The position numbers and the translations under genes are program-made. A stretch of DNA of 64,000 nt from the NCBI GenBank assembly GCA_014529385.2, contig CM043959.1:57114753-57178752 (forward strand), given 5' to 3'. Positions 11,216 to 22,457 of the stretch are shown here, piece after piece. How positions within the stretch are numbered: the stretch's first letter is position 1; each line of letters starts with the position of its first letter. The notes under the pieces are model-generated. The model was not told where the DNA came from and searched no databases. It was given only the letters and a program-made list of their open reading frames with translations. The DNA comes from Adiantum capillus-veneris. Lineage: Eukaryota; Streptophyta; Polypodiopsida; Polypodiales; Pteridaceae.

Positions 11216-11810
11216 ATGGTGACAGTGATGAGCAGCACGAGGCAAAGAAAATCTATAGGGCTGTTTCTAAGTGTTGGTGTAATCAAACAAACTGGCTTCA
11301 AGGGTCTTCAATGGAGCATTCTACAACAACTTCTTAGTCATCTAACGTTCTCAATGTTGCAACCCACATCGGAGACAGTTGGGAGGCTAATTTTTTCAAA
11401 CATTTGTCATACATTGTTTGAGGTGAAGATTCCTCATTCAAACAATGAGCTATTTTTGAAACGGGCTACTGTCATGGCATGTCTCAATGGAGTCAATGGG
11501 GTTGACAATGTAATGAGCAATAATGATGCTGCGAAGGCATTAGGACTACATCGAAGAAATGTCACGGGAGGCAGCTTTCGACTGCAAACTAATATGGAGG
11601 AGGGGTCACTTCCCTTAGACACATGTCAACGTCAGCATCATAGGACTGGTACCTTAACAATCAAAATCAGAGAAATCGTGTTTCAATTCTAGTCAATGGA
11701 AACCCGCATCTCCCCAAACAAGAAAGATGTCGTTTGAAAGAGAATCGACACGAGGGCACATGTGGTGCATCCGATGCATCTCCTTGATTTACCTCAGGTA
11801 TATCAACCAG
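11216..11810 (+). pseudogene. Transposase-like gene fragment, N-terminal region
   Basis: A 158-residue frame with no domain I can name surely. The stretch NDAAKALGLHRRNV looks like a helix-turn-helix, in which an AAKALGLHRR block precedes a regulatory or DNA-binding part. After the stop at 11692 the same frame continues with METRISPNKK, then HPMHLLDLPQ. That pattern (ETR-SPNKKDV followed by H-x2-H) I associate with uncharacterised transposase-like proteins of plants. Two stops interrupt it. It could belong with the transposase-like gene at 16354-18990, but the regions do not overlap, so this is not shown. Confidence 0.35.
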
Positions 11811-12765
11811 AACATCTTCCAAGTATGCCACAATGCTTTACTTAGTAATTTTGGGTGCTTGCAAAAGCTTTGAGATGCTTTATAAGTGTCTCAAAGTGCT
11901 TCAAAATGCATCACTTAGAGCTTGCAAATGCTTGAAAGCGCCAGAAAAGTGCATCTTTGTGTGCATGAAAGCGCCAAAAAGTGCTTCAAAGTATTTCAGA
12001 GCACTTCCAAAGTGCACTAAATTGCTTCATGGTGCTTGAAAGCGCCACAAAGTACTTTAGAGTGCTTTCTAAACTCTAAAGTGCTTTGGAGTGCTGCAGA
12101 GTGTCATAGAGTGCCTCAGAATGCTCTTAAATAGCACCGAAGTGCTTTCAAAGAGCCCTTAAAGTGCACTTTAGAGTGCTTTCAAGTGCCCAAAAGTGCT
12201 TCAAAGTGTTGCAAAGTGCTTCAAAGTGTTTCAAAGCGCTTCAAAGTACTTTAGAGTGCTTAAAAGTGCTTGAAAGCGTCAAAAAGTGCTTTACAGTGCT
12301 TTAGCGTACTTCAAAGTGCCACACAGTTCTATTTAGTGCACTAAAGTGCCCCAAAGTGCTTCATAGTGCTTGAAAGTACCACGGAATGCCTCAAAGTGCT
12401 TTGAAGTGCCACAAAGTGCTTAAAAGTGCTTTTAAAGTATTACCAACTAGTTTAGAGTGATTTCAAAGTGCACCAATGTAGTTCAAAGTGCACCAAAGTG
12501 ATTTACAGTGCTATCAAGTGTCACAAAGTGCTTCAGCGTCTTAAAGTGCACAAAAGTGCTTCAAAGTGCTTTCAAGTGCCCCAAAGTGCTTTCCAGTGCT
12601 GTAGAGTGCTTCAAAGGGCACCAAAGTGCATGAAACGTTGCTTGAAAGTGCCACAAAGTGCTTCAATGTACTTTCAAGTGCCCCAAAGTGCTTAAAAGTG
12701 CCCCAAAGTGCTTCAGAATGTTCTCCAAGTGCACTGAAGTGCTTCATTAGTGGACACAAAATCCC
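11811..12765. repeat. AAGTGCTT minisatellite
   Basis: About 900 bp of degenerate 9-11-bp units built on CAAAGTGCTT / TAGAGTGCTT / CAAGTGCCC. Units vary in length, so open frames on both strands (12468-12695 plus, 12541-12855 minus) are by-products. A short reverse-complement piece of the same repeat lies at 13345-13460. Confidence 0.93.
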
Positions 12766-13287
12766 ACTCTTCACCAACTCCCACTGCTCAACCAACTTCA
12801 CCTCACTTTGGTTGAAAAGGTGGAGAAATGACATACCTACTTTTTTTGTGGACAAAAGGTGAATTCATATGTACTTTTCTAAAAATACACCCCAAGGTGG
12901 TAGTATGTAAGTGTTGCAACTAGATTTCACTACTTCATAGTATTTTTAAATGTCTTTTGTGTGGCAGAGGGATTTGTACATGCGGTTCCAGGAGGCTCAT
13001 CCTAACATTAGGATTTCCCTTAGATGCTTTGAGGGTCTGACACCATACTTCATACACAAGTGTTACCATATACATGTGGTAGTGATGTGTGTGGACACAC
13101 TAGGATCTTCGAGGCATTTTTTCCCTCTTTAGGAGGTTTTTCCCCCCATGCATTGTATATACGCCCATCACTCTAGGGCTATCTATCTTTCCATTGCACA
13201 CTAAGTAACACACTCTCATTTGTGTGCCTTGAGCTTCCTTCATCTTCTCCAAGCTTTGTGCGTTTCTCTGCAACCCTAATTCCAACA
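12766..13287 (+). repeat. Possible 5' LTR of a plus-strand retrotransposon
   Basis: The stretch ends AATTCCAACA at 13287, directly followed by a tRNA-iMet primer site, so it should be an LTR on the plus strand. The start is unclear. A TGTGTGGACACACTAGG block at about 13088 is one candidate. No coding frame. Confidence 0.5.
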
Positions 13288-13289
13288 AT

Positions 13290-13301
13290 TGGTATCAGAG
13301 C
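13290..13301 (+). promoter_or_regulatory. Initiator tRNA-Met primer-binding site, plus strand
   Basis: TGGTATCAGAGC, the classic plant copia/gypsy site, stands two bases after an LTR-like end (CCAACA-AT). No matching gag or pol follows. The internal region appears cut off by the leader of element B within about 400 bp. Confidence 0.75.
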
Positions 13302-13344
13302 AGGTTGCGTCCTCCCGGGCTTAGTCACCAGCAGCTCCAATAGA

Positions 13345-13470
13345 CTTGACCATCACTTTGGACCACTTGACCAGCACTTTGAAGCACTTTATACTACTTG
13401 AAAAGCACTATTGACCACCACCCACTTTGAACCACTTGACCACTTAACCAACACTTAACACCCAATCCAG
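13345..13470. repeat. Reverse-oriented AAGCACTTTG minisatellite piece
   Basis: Words such as GCACTTTGAAGCACTTT and ACCACTTGACC are the reverse complement of the 11.8-12.8-kb minisatellite units. This piece lies inside the leader of the plus-strand retroelement remnant. Confidence 0.65.
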
Positions 13471-13619
13471 TTGACAACAGCAGCAACAGTTGACTTGCAA
13501 AATTCTTCATTCCATATTTAGGCTTAGATACAAGAACAATTTGCTTTACAGGGAGTTAGCTTTCTCAAGGAGTAAAGTCAGCTAGTTAGTAGACAGCTAT
13601 GGACATTCTTGCCAACATG

Positions 13620-15180
13620 GCCAATTATAATTGGTTGCTGGACCTGGCATTTTTGGTGCAAGAACTTTTTACTGTGCCCATACTTTTCCATGTGCTAGAT
13701 TCCAGTTCAATTGTGCAAGTTCATTCTCTTTGTGATGCCCCCTAGCTATGATGCCAGTTTATATCAAAATGTGCTAGGGGAACATGGATGGCAATCCATG
13801 TTCCTTAGTGTCAGTATGCATTGAAACTTGACCCACAGCTAGTCCTTAGCCTACTGATGCTGGCTATATGGTTTTTGAATGTTTTGGAGTTATTTAGGTG
13901 AGTCAAAAGTCATTTTTAGGGTTTGTTCCAGTGGTTTTCTCTTGATCTGATTTTTGCCCCTTTTGCCCTCTGTTGAACTTTTCTGATAAGGGTCCCTTGG
14001 GAGAAAGTGCTTCAATTGCTATCCCTTTTCTACTTGCCCATTATTATCAGCTTAAAATTCCAAAAAGGTACATGGATCCCGATCCATGTTTGACAAGATT
14101 TTGGACTGATACTTTGTGAGTTGGTGACACAAGGTAAGGTGATGCTAATTCCCAAATCTTTTTGGATTTGATCATTTTTTTCCAAGTCAAAAGCAAGATT
14201 TTGTGTCTGTTTTGCGATTCTTTGCAAACAACTCTTTTTTTGGTATTTTGATCAGGTTTTTTCACTTTTTGTCTATGGTTCCTTTTGGAAAAGTTGTCCC
14301 CTTAGTAATCAGGAGTACACTGGTCAAATCTTACTGTCAGATGTCTACCTGGAACATGGATCCCGATCCATGTTGGGAAGCATCGGGTCATGATTTTTGG
14401 TTCTATAGGTTCCCTACTTCTAGTTGATCCCAATTCTCTTCCCTTTTTGAATTTGGACAAGTAAAACTTCAATTTTTTCCTATTTTCCTCAACTCCCAAG
14501 GTTTTACTCTGCTCACCCCAATTTCTTGATTTTAGTGATCTTTTAGCACTCTATTTCTGACCAAACTCAAGGTTTTGATGCTTGAGAGCCTCTTCTAAGC
14601 AAGGGAAATAGTTTTAGCACATTTTGCCAAAAAGGTACATGGATCGCGATCCATGTTTGATAGGCAAATTGGAAATTTTCTGCACAATCTATTTTTAGCA
14701 AGTGTTTTTATCCCCTTTTTGAAGGTTTTGCTAGATTTGGTTTAGTTTTGAAGCTCTGACCATCAATTCTTCAACTTTTCAGAGTTATGTCTTCAACACC
14801 AAAATAAGGTTTTTGACAGTTTTTTCCTCGATTCTTTTGGCCCCAAATGATGGTGTAATTTTTTTCCTTACCTACTCCTATAAACTGTAATAAATCTGCA
14901 AACATAAACGAACTTAACAGTACAAAAATAACAATGAAGTATGTGGTGAAACAGTCCTTTCCAAGCATGAGAAAGTCAAAGAACAAAATACTATCTTGTA
15001 CTTCACTCATAGCTTTCTTTGCTCTTAAGGAGTAGCACTGACTAGTCTTGGTCCAGTCTCTACCAAGCACTAAAACTACATCTAGTTGTTTGACTATCTA
15101 TGTGTAAGCGGAATGGGTGTCAAAATCTTTGAAGGGATATTTTTTCGCACATTGAGTCACTCACCACCTAAGGATTGGTT
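13620..15180 (-). other. 5' leader of Tat-like element B, non-coding
   Basis: Leader between the primer site at 15198 and the junction with the plus-strand remnant. It carries four palindrome copies (separate entry). Words around the palindromes, such as AAACTTGAC and GGCTATATGG, recur in the element A array (CATACTTGAC, GGCTATAGGC). A CTTACCTACTCCTA block at about 14868 parallels the leaders of A and C. No gene seen. Confidence 0.6.
13779..14656. repeat. Array of four palindromes at about 285-bp spacing (element B)
   Basis: The core ACATGGATCG plus its reverse complement occurs at 14637-14656 (perfect 20 bp), 14354-14373 and 14070-14089 (one central base changed), and 13782-13801 (four central bases changed, but outer arms extended to GGAACATGGAT, 13779-13804). 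Core starts at 13782, 14070, 14354 and 14637 give steps of 288, 284 and 283. The sequence between copies is only weakly conserved. Confidence 0.9.
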
Positions 15181-15198
15181 TCCTCGACAACGGCGCCA
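15181..15198 (-). promoter_or_regulatory. Primer-binding site of element B (tRNA-Asp type)
   Basis: The plus strand reads TCCTCGACAACGGCGCCA, two transitions from the site of element A. The LTR start TGTTAGCGGG follows at 15200. Confidence 0.75.
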
Positions 15199-15199
15199 A

Positions 15200-16004
15200 T
15201 GTTAGCGGGTCGCCACAACCGACGTCTGCAGCATAGCTCTTTTGCACTAACATAATGTCAATATGCAAGTAAGCGGCTCGGGATGGGGCCCGAAGACTTA
15301 ATGAGAGTGTTGATCTCACCAAACGGAACTCAAAGGGCTACTCATTTTATGACAAAAGGAAATCAACCACTTCCTAGTCAGAAAATCAGTATGCATCCAA
15401 TCTCACCGCTCTAGGTCATCATGCCTTTTTGGCATCCAAACGAATTCGGAATGCAACAAAACTTATAGTCTTATTTTTGCAAATGGACTATAATGTCTCA
15501 AGGTGTTTTTTCCTACAGTTGTACTATATATAGTTTCAAAAACTTGCAATTGTCTGTTTACTTACAAGGTATTTTTTCTAGCAATTGAATTATTTGCAAA
15601 TGCATTGTTTTTGGTATACAACCTTCAAAGTTTTTAGCCTAAAATGAGCATGTATCCTTGGCTACTATTATATACATTCCACAATTAGGCATTCAAAAAG
15701 GTAGAGAGCTAACCAAAGGTAGATCATAACAAAGTGTGATTTATTGTTTTTCTAGTGATACATTTACAATGCATAAAGATTCAATTTGCATATGGTCTTG
15801 TGATTCTTGGAAATGTTTCTTGAATAAAACCACCACTACTACGTGCAATTTCTATGAGTTAAATCAAAATGAAATTGAAAAAAAAATTATTCTCACTAAT
15901 TTGTTTGTTGAATACAATAATATATATATCAAGGGTATTGATACTATGATGCTCATACATATTGTAAAGGGAGTTCGCAACATGTAGCATTGATCTACCT
16001 TTGC
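15200..16004 (-). repeat. LTR start of element B, probably interrupted by the 12-kb transposon
   Basis: Begins TGTTAGCGGGTCGCC, similar to TGTTGGACGGGTACGCC of element A. No LTR end is visible before the transposon boundary at 16005, so the transposon may have inserted here and the LTR may continue after 28266. The frame at 15736-15987 has no recognisable content. Confidence 0.5.
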
Positions 16005-16036
16005 CATTAGGTGAAAGTTGGACTCACTTTTGGGCC
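16005..16036 (+). repeat. Left terminal inverted repeat
   Basis: Pairs with 28235-28266, 29/32 matches. The strongest block is GGACTCACTTTTGGGCC. Confidence 0.85.
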
Positions 16037-16353
16037 CTGTAAGAAGTGCCACGTCGGCTTAGAAAGAGAAAATTAAAATGTTAAATTGTGCATTTTATGT
16101 GATACTTTTCTGTGCAACAAAAAGCCAAAATGACATTCTTTGGTAGGTAGCCGCCGTCTTTATCATTTTTATCCTTCGTTCTCTTGTCAGGAATCCAACT
16201 AACCATATGACTAATGATTTGAAATGCCAACTTACAAGCGTTTCCTTCAGAAACATAAGCCACACGAACTCTATCAACTCTAAACTTGAGAATATGGCTT
16301 TCCCACCCAAAACCTGAGACATTTCTCTGTCTTCTTCTCTATCAACTCTAGGA

Positions 16354-18990
16354 ATGGAGAACGCATCTTTTCCTGATGAAAACACTAATTTGAACTTACA
16401 ATCCTCAGCCCCTTCATCTTTAACACTTACCCAAAGAAAGAACACACATCATATTCATGTTGATGTATTGCAAGAGTACGCACCGTTGCAGAAACGTAGG
16501 AGGGAGTCTTTCTTATCTCAACGGGAGAAAGAACTTAGAAGGACAAATAAGGAACATCATTTGGATTTGTGGACCGATGGGTCTATTTATCCAAAGGATC
16601 CTACGACAAATGCGCCACCTCCCTTTGCTAATATCACCAATCTCTTACATTTCACAGGCGATGGCAAGGATGGGCTATTGGGATACACCGAACATTTGGA
16701 AATGAGAGGATTGAATGCGAAAAGGCAAAGAAACTTCCTGGCGATGGAGAACATGCAGCTGAAAACACTTAATGAAGCATGCTCTCAAAAGATTTCATCA
16801 AACAAAGAGACAATCCAAGGCCTTGAGAAGAAGATCACAAGTTTGCGAGAGAAAGACACCGTGCTTTGTAGTCAGAAAAGAAAACGAGATCTGTGCAACA
16901 TTGAGAACATGAAGGTTGGTAGTGGTTGGTAGTGGTGGCCTGAAAAAACGAACACGAGTTTTAAGGTAACTCGAAGTTTGTTTCTTAAATGTGCTTCATT
17001 AAGAAATGGATACACTTACTTTCCTATACATGATCATAACGCATTGTGATTTTTTGGCAGGTCTTTACTGCATCCAAACTCGAACGGTGCAGATTTCAAT
17101 GCCGGAGTGCATTACATCCGTCTAGTTCCAAAAGAAGTAGTTGAAGAGATGATAACTCAGAAAAAATTTCGTAAGTTGAAAGGTAGGCTACTTACCTCTT
17201 TCATGAACGAGAATCAGCTAGAACCAATGGAAGTGCAAGCAATACTTGATAAGAGTGGCATCTCGCAGATGGGATACACGGCACTCTTCAAAGCATTAGC
17301 TAAAAAGTCTCAAAAAAAACTACAGAGAGGATCATTGCTGCCAAATCCATCACATGTAAAGGCTACTCGTCGTCACGTAAATGATGAGGTGTTTGAGAAA
17401 CTTAGGTCACCATTCCATATTGAAGCAATGTTCTTAGGCAAGGGCGGAAGAGGTACAGTTTAACGAGCACAACAACCTCTTCGTTGATCTTGAAGCATTG
17501 CAAAGGTATGCAGTTCACTTCTTTGACGTTAGTCGAGACGAGTGCGATGGGGTTCTCAAGTTTGTTTTGAAGCTCGACGAGTGCGAGGTCCTGAAGAACA
17601 AGAAGTTGGAGAGAGTCACCATTATCCTCATGATCAGAGCTCTGGATCCATCAATAACGAAAGAGGACCCACAATACTTCAGCATGCAATCAAAAAACAA
17701 CATTCTAACTCTAGGATCATTTCAGATATACTTCGTTCACTCTATGATAACAAAAATATTGATTATTTGGTTGTTGATTTTGTGTTTTCATTTTTCACTG
17801 CAGGTTGATAGGGAAAATTTTGAAATCCTCGATTGGGTTTTTAGTCAAACCCAAATTCCTTCTATCATCAATGAACAAAGAAACGGAGCCGTTCTTTTAG
17901 TTGAAGGATTTTGTGACTACACAGTGGAATGGCACATGGCAGGTGACTTAAAGACTCTTAAGTGTATGTACAACATAACACACGGAGTAGCTGTGGCAAA
18001 TCCATGCTTATACTGCATGGCTGATGCACAATCACTTGAGAGTGTGCAATGGATGATAGCTCCCAACAGACATCTTCAAGATAAAACTTTTAAACCAGTG
18101 CTTGATATTACTCTAAGTAGAGTTCACATCTATACACTTCATGCACTCTATCGAATAAATGAAAAGGTGGTTCATTTGTACATATGTTTTGCATGGACAT
18201 TAAAGCCAGAGAGTGAGTCGAAAAGAGTGATCAAAGCATTAGAGGGAGTGCTCTCAGACATTGGTTTGCATGGAGGGAATGTCAAAATTGAAGAGGACCC
18301 TAAGATGTCTCAAAGTCGGTACAAGGTACCGAGGAAAGCATCGATAGGCAGAGTGAAGGCAAGAAGGTTTCTTGGGTTTAGCCTCAAAGATTCAGATAGA
18401 GAAGAAAGGAGAAACCTGTTCAACAAATGGAAACGGTTACATAAAGTGGCTAAAGACAATGTTGGTGGTGGGGCAATCCATAATCACAAGGCAAACGTGT
18501 GGAAATCACTAGATAAAATTTTCCATTACGTTGAGCAGCATTCTTGGGACCAAAGTACGCTCACATTATTTCAGGCAGCCTTGCTGGATTAGAAAAAGGC
18601 TTACCTTACAAGGTGGGGTGGGCAACATATCACACATTACATGGTGGGTTGGCATTCTACGTATACAAAACAAAATTTTAAATTGTACTCTACTGACCAT
18701 TTTGTTTTATTTCAATACAGCACATACTGTTCAACCATGGTCCATATTTTGCCAAGACATACGGATCACTATCAATATGGTCCACACAAGGCATGGAAAA
18801 AACCCACTACATGGCAAGAACAGGTTATTTTAAGCACACTCAACATGGGGGAGGAAAAGAAAAGGCCAATAGCCTATTAGAGTTACACCAATGGACTTAT
18901 AGACGACTAATTCATAGAGCAAGGCAGAAGGAACTTCTTAAGAGTTCAAAAATTACACAGTCTTTACAACGCATCGCAAAGAGAAGAAAC
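16354..18990 (+). pseudogene. Multi-exon transposase-like gene
   Basis: Exon 1 (16354-16965) starts with Met and has a basic KRRRES stretch and a heptad-rich region (about residues 130-180). An intron 16966-17060 ends TTTTTGGCAG. Exon 2 holds HYIRLVPKEVV and runs to about 17460, where the frame shifts. The next frame (to 18592) has ERVTIILMIRALDPSITKEDP, an intron ending at 17803 (TTTTTCACTGCAG), then EGFCDYTVEWHMAGDLKTLK, NPCLYCM and LSRVHIYTLHALYRI. The last exon, after an acceptor at about 18720, has HGPYFAKTYGSLSIWSTQGM and FKHTQHGGG. Conserved acidic residues with a CxxC and a later H resemble DDE-type transposases of an uncharacterised family. I infer, not show, that it moves this element. 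Defects are a 10-bp duplication at 16914-16933, a frameshift near 17460 and a stop at 18590. Confidence 0.6.
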
Positions 18991-19043
18991 AGATGGCTTG
19001 GGGAGCTTCAAATGCGGCGGAGCGCCATGCGAGGTGGCGATGT

Positions 19044-20854
19044 TCACGAGTCAGGAGCGGGAGAAGATGGACCTGAGCCCGTCGTTTTTATCCTTTTCGA
19101 TGCACCTCCTTCTTCCTCACTTTGTACCTCTTCGATGTGCAAGCTCTGTAGACGAGCTCGTTCCTTTGTTGATGGTAGCTTCCCCACGGGCATCAGGCAT
19201 CTTTTTTCCCTCAGAAACAGCCGCTTGTTGTATGGATCTAAGCTTTTCGAGTCTTCAACCCCTGCAGCCAGAGCCTGAGCTGTGTAGGACATGAAATAGA
19301 GGGCTCTCAGTGCTTCTCACCCATACCCAATGCCAAAGACGCGTAGAGCAAACTGTTTCTCAATCAGAATTAGTTTTTCTACGTTTAGTGGGAGGTTGTG
19401 CCCACCACACAATCTTGTAATAACTTTCATTGCAAACAGTGGGAACTTTGCATTGTCATCGGAGTATTCCTTGTGGTATATTATGATCTACATAAAAATT
19501 GCAATGAATTTATGGGTTGTAAGTGGGATGAGTACAATTTCCAAGTACTTGAATTGTTTCTACAAACCTTTTTGTGGTTGAAATGCCTGATGTAGTGAGA
19601 CAACGCCGCATCCTTGCCTTGGACTCCAATGACAAGCCCTTGCCGTGAGCCTCCCGCTCTTCTAAGGAAACTATCGTCATACACTAGCACCTGGCCAGCA
19701 AAAAAAAATGATCATGATATTTTATCACTGGGCCATCTCTAATACCATCTGAATGCATGACAAAAGTTACCATCTGATTCTCGTCCATTTCCAGCATCGA
19801 CCTCCCCCACAAGTGAATAGACTAACTATTCATTACCTGATCTTTGGGTGCCACGTGCCTGCCCATGTTTTCCAAGCCGAGTTGTTTTGTTGTCGATTCA
19901 AACTGCTCATCTGTTGGCAAATTGGCCTCTCCGGACTTCGCTTCATTGAAGGTATCTTTGATCAGTTGCCATCTTGAAGTGAACTGTGAGTCGCGGACAG
20001 TTGTGTCAGCAATAAGATGTTGGTCCACTCCATCATCGTCCACAAACCCCATGTCTGCCTCACAAAAAATCGCAATTGCCCGCTAGGCAGTAGTCCTCCC
20101 GTATATTGAGCTCATGCATGATATCTATGAGCAGAACATAGTGGGTGTCGCCCGCCATAGCAAAGCTGGGAGCACAATTCAGAGGCAAAGTCACTTCCTT
20201 ACTTGGACTTTCTTGCTTGCACCCTATTGCTGCATCCGCAAGAGAAACAAGAGTTAAGCCCGCATCAAATGTTTCCTTTAGTGCCTCTACCCGCTCTTCT
20301 TCTGGGTCGAATTGCACCTCCACATCCTCTACCTCTTCCTCCGGCGCCAATGGACAACTACCGAAATTTGTTGACTACGAAGTCTCTGATTCACCATCCG
20401 TTTGCAAGTATAAGTAACAGACAAACCCATGGTAAAATTCCAATAAGAGACACTTTTTGAAGTGCTTCATACACCTGTCTTGTACAAGCAGTGCATTGGA
20501 GGGACACTTTTCTAGACAGCGATTCAGTCTCCTTGAAGCACTCTTGTTAGGGTCAAGGTCTACTGGGTGCACATATCTCATGCCATCAACTGTCATGGAA
20601 TTGTCACAAGTGACTGCCTCATACTATTGCAAATGGATTTGTAGGTACTCAAAGGAGCAATCTATAATCCTCTATATAGAAAACTCTGCATTGAACATTC
20701 CTGATAGTTTTGGTGCACGGTGATGAGCACGGGCATTACATAAGAATGTGAATAGTTTTTCTTTACATGTATCCTCACTCACGTCTGTCTCCAAGACTAT
20801 GATCCCCATAACTGAAAGAAAAATCAAGCCAAAACTATTTGGTGTCATAACCAA
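19044..20854 (-). pseudogene. Unrecognised multi-exon gene of the transposon, minus strand
   Basis: Several minus-strand frames lie head to tail. 20672-20854 has SEDTCKEKLFTFLCNARAHH and KLSGMFNAEFS. 20375-20596 has RYVHPVDLDPNKSASRRLNR and LEKCPSNALLVQDRCMKHF. 20060-20350 is acidic (EEEVEDVEVQFDPEEERVE), then THYVLLIDIMHELNIREDY. 19822-20052 has TVRDSQFTSRWQLIKDTFNE. 19481-19690 has VLVYDDSFLRRAGGSRQG, and 19044-19292 is a C-terminus with ASKRIKT. The consistent protein-like composition and likely splice sites support one interrupted gene rather than chance frames. I do not recognise a family. Its first Met (20854) stands directly beside hairpin array 1. Confidence 0.45.
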
Positions 20855-21305
20855 GCGAATGTTGAGCCTCGAGTACCCCTCAATGTCTCTTTTCGCTTGG
20901 TTCTATCCCGTGCGCTAATGTCATAAGAGGTGATGTTAGTTGAGTCAGAACCAAGCGAGTAGGGCCCCCAAGAATTTCCAAAGGGCCCTATTCGCTTGGT
21001 TCTGTCCCATGCGCTAATGTCATAAGAGTTGACGTTAGTTGAGTCAGAACCAAGCGAGTAGGGGCCCCAAGAATCACCGAAGGTCCCTATCGCTGGGTTA
21101 TGTCCCGTGCGCTAATGTCATAAGAGGTGATGTTAGTTGAGTCAAAATCAAGCGATTAGGGGCTCCACGATTCACAGAAGGGTCCTATTTGCTTGGTTCT
21201 ATCCCGTGCGCTAATGTCATAAGAGGTGATGTTAGTTGAGTCAGAACCAAGCGAGTAGGGGCCCCAAGAATCTCCGAAGGGCCCTATTCGCTTGGTTCTG
21301 TCCTG
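20849..21305. repeat. Hairpin array 1, about 99-bp period
   Basis: Four units, marked by TGCGCTAATGTCATAAGAG at 20911, 21010, 21108 and 21207. Each unit has inverted arms: TTCGCTTGGTTCTG on one side and CAGAACCAAGCGAGTAGG on the other, so single strands can fold with a loop of about 50 nt. The common core is ACCAAGCGA(A/G)TAGGG. The array ends at a CTATTCGCTTGGTTCTG copy (about 21283-21300). Confidence 0.88.
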
Positions 21306-21640
21306 TGACCTAAGCATTCGGAACAGGTGGATAAGAACAGAGCATTTAATGTTATCAGTGATAGATTTATAGGTCTACTCACTCACTATGCCCAAACTCA
21401 GGCACGGTCACACAAGGAGTAATTATTACAACCATGAATGCAGTACGGTCACATAAGGAGTAATTATTCCAACCATGCATGCGTTTTTACCCTAACGTAG
21501 TGGCTTCGGTGCGCACACAGTTAACACACAGGAAGGGGAGAGGCAGGGAGAAAGAACCTGTCTCTACAATATCCAATGGTTCTGAGTTGGATGGTGATGT
21601 CGTAGGCCACCTATGGCCAGAACCAAAGGGGGGCGATTGC
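21306..21640. other. Spacer with a 60-bp direct repeat
   Basis: CACGGTCACACAAGGAGTAATTATT... (21402-) recurs as TACGGTCACATAAGGAGTAATTATT (21444-). A possible plus-strand exon begins near 21479. Nothing else recognised. Confidence 0.4.
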
Positions 21641-22075
21641 GATGGCGATGGCGACACGGCAGCAAAGGACTCGACCCAGTGGAGGTCGCTCAACGCAGGA
21701 TCACGAGAGCTGGCCAAGTGGAAGAGCGCAAAAAATGCAAAGGCAACGACGATCTGTTTGTTCTACTTGGACATGGAGATGGCGATTGCAAGGGCGATCG
21801 GCGTTTGACTCTCAACGCAGGATCATGAGAAGTGGCCAGGGAGAAGAGCGCAGAAAATGCAAAGGCGATGGCGATCTATTTTTTCTACTTGGAGATGGAG
21901 ATGGCGAATGCAAGGGAGATCGGCGTCTGACTCTAAACGAAGGATCACGAGAGCTGGTCAACGGGAAGGGCGCAGAAAAGGCAAAGGCAACGGCGATCTG
22001 TTTGTTCCACTCGGAGATGGAGATGGGGATGGCGACTGCAAGGGCGATTGGCGTCTGTCTGACCCTAAACGGTCA
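21641..22075. repeat. Minisatellite, about 122-bp units, possibly coding
   Basis: Three to three and a half units, each with GCAGGATCA(C/T)GAGA-x-TGG near 21696, 21817 and 21940, then GCAAAGGCAACGGCGATC. All three plus frames stay fairly open, as expected of a G/A-rich repeat, so coding is uncertain. Frames translate to basic text (RWRWRHGSKG). Confidence 0.75.
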
Positions 22076-22418
22076 CTCAAAAAGGCACATGGGTTGCGCT
22101 CTCAAGGACAACCAGTATTAAATGGTCTCAGATTCCCATGCAGTACGATTTACCAACCGCAATCTCGCGCATAAGTGAAGTTGTCACCCTCCCCGAGGTA
22201 AGCATTCTGAGTTGAGGCATTACCCCCGCCAAACATCTCAAGTTTCAACTATTCTGCCTCTTTTTGCGTCCTCTACTACTCATCATTCTAATTAACTCTA
22301 CCCCCATCGACACTACGCGGTAAGCAAACTCCATCACCTCTTACTCTCACGCATCCTCCTTCTCTTACTCTTGTTCTGCAGTGCTTCAATGACTCGGAAC
22401 GCTACACACAATGAAGAG
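22076..22418 (+). other. Possible small exons of a plus-strand gene
   Basis: QYDLPTAISRISEVVTLPE-like text ends at a GTAAGC donor near 22197. An acceptor TTGTTCTGCAG at 22381 is followed by a 37-base segment (22382-22418) with an ATG, coding MTRNATHNEE, and a GTATGC donor. The phase would allow splicing to AG at 24112, directly before the histone-like ATG, but that intron would span a minus-strand gene. Weak evidence. Confidence 0.25.
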
Positions 22419-22457
22419 GTATGCTACTTACTACCCTTCTGTGGACTTGTATTTTGT

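Noticed and set aside
12468-12855. Overlapping open frames in the AAGTGCTT repeat
   Set aside because: Unit lengths near multiples of three keep frames open on both strands. No protein-like composition beyond the repeat.
20849-21305. Centromeric or telomeric satellite
   Set aside because: Only four units, inverted-arm structure, and confined inside the transposon.
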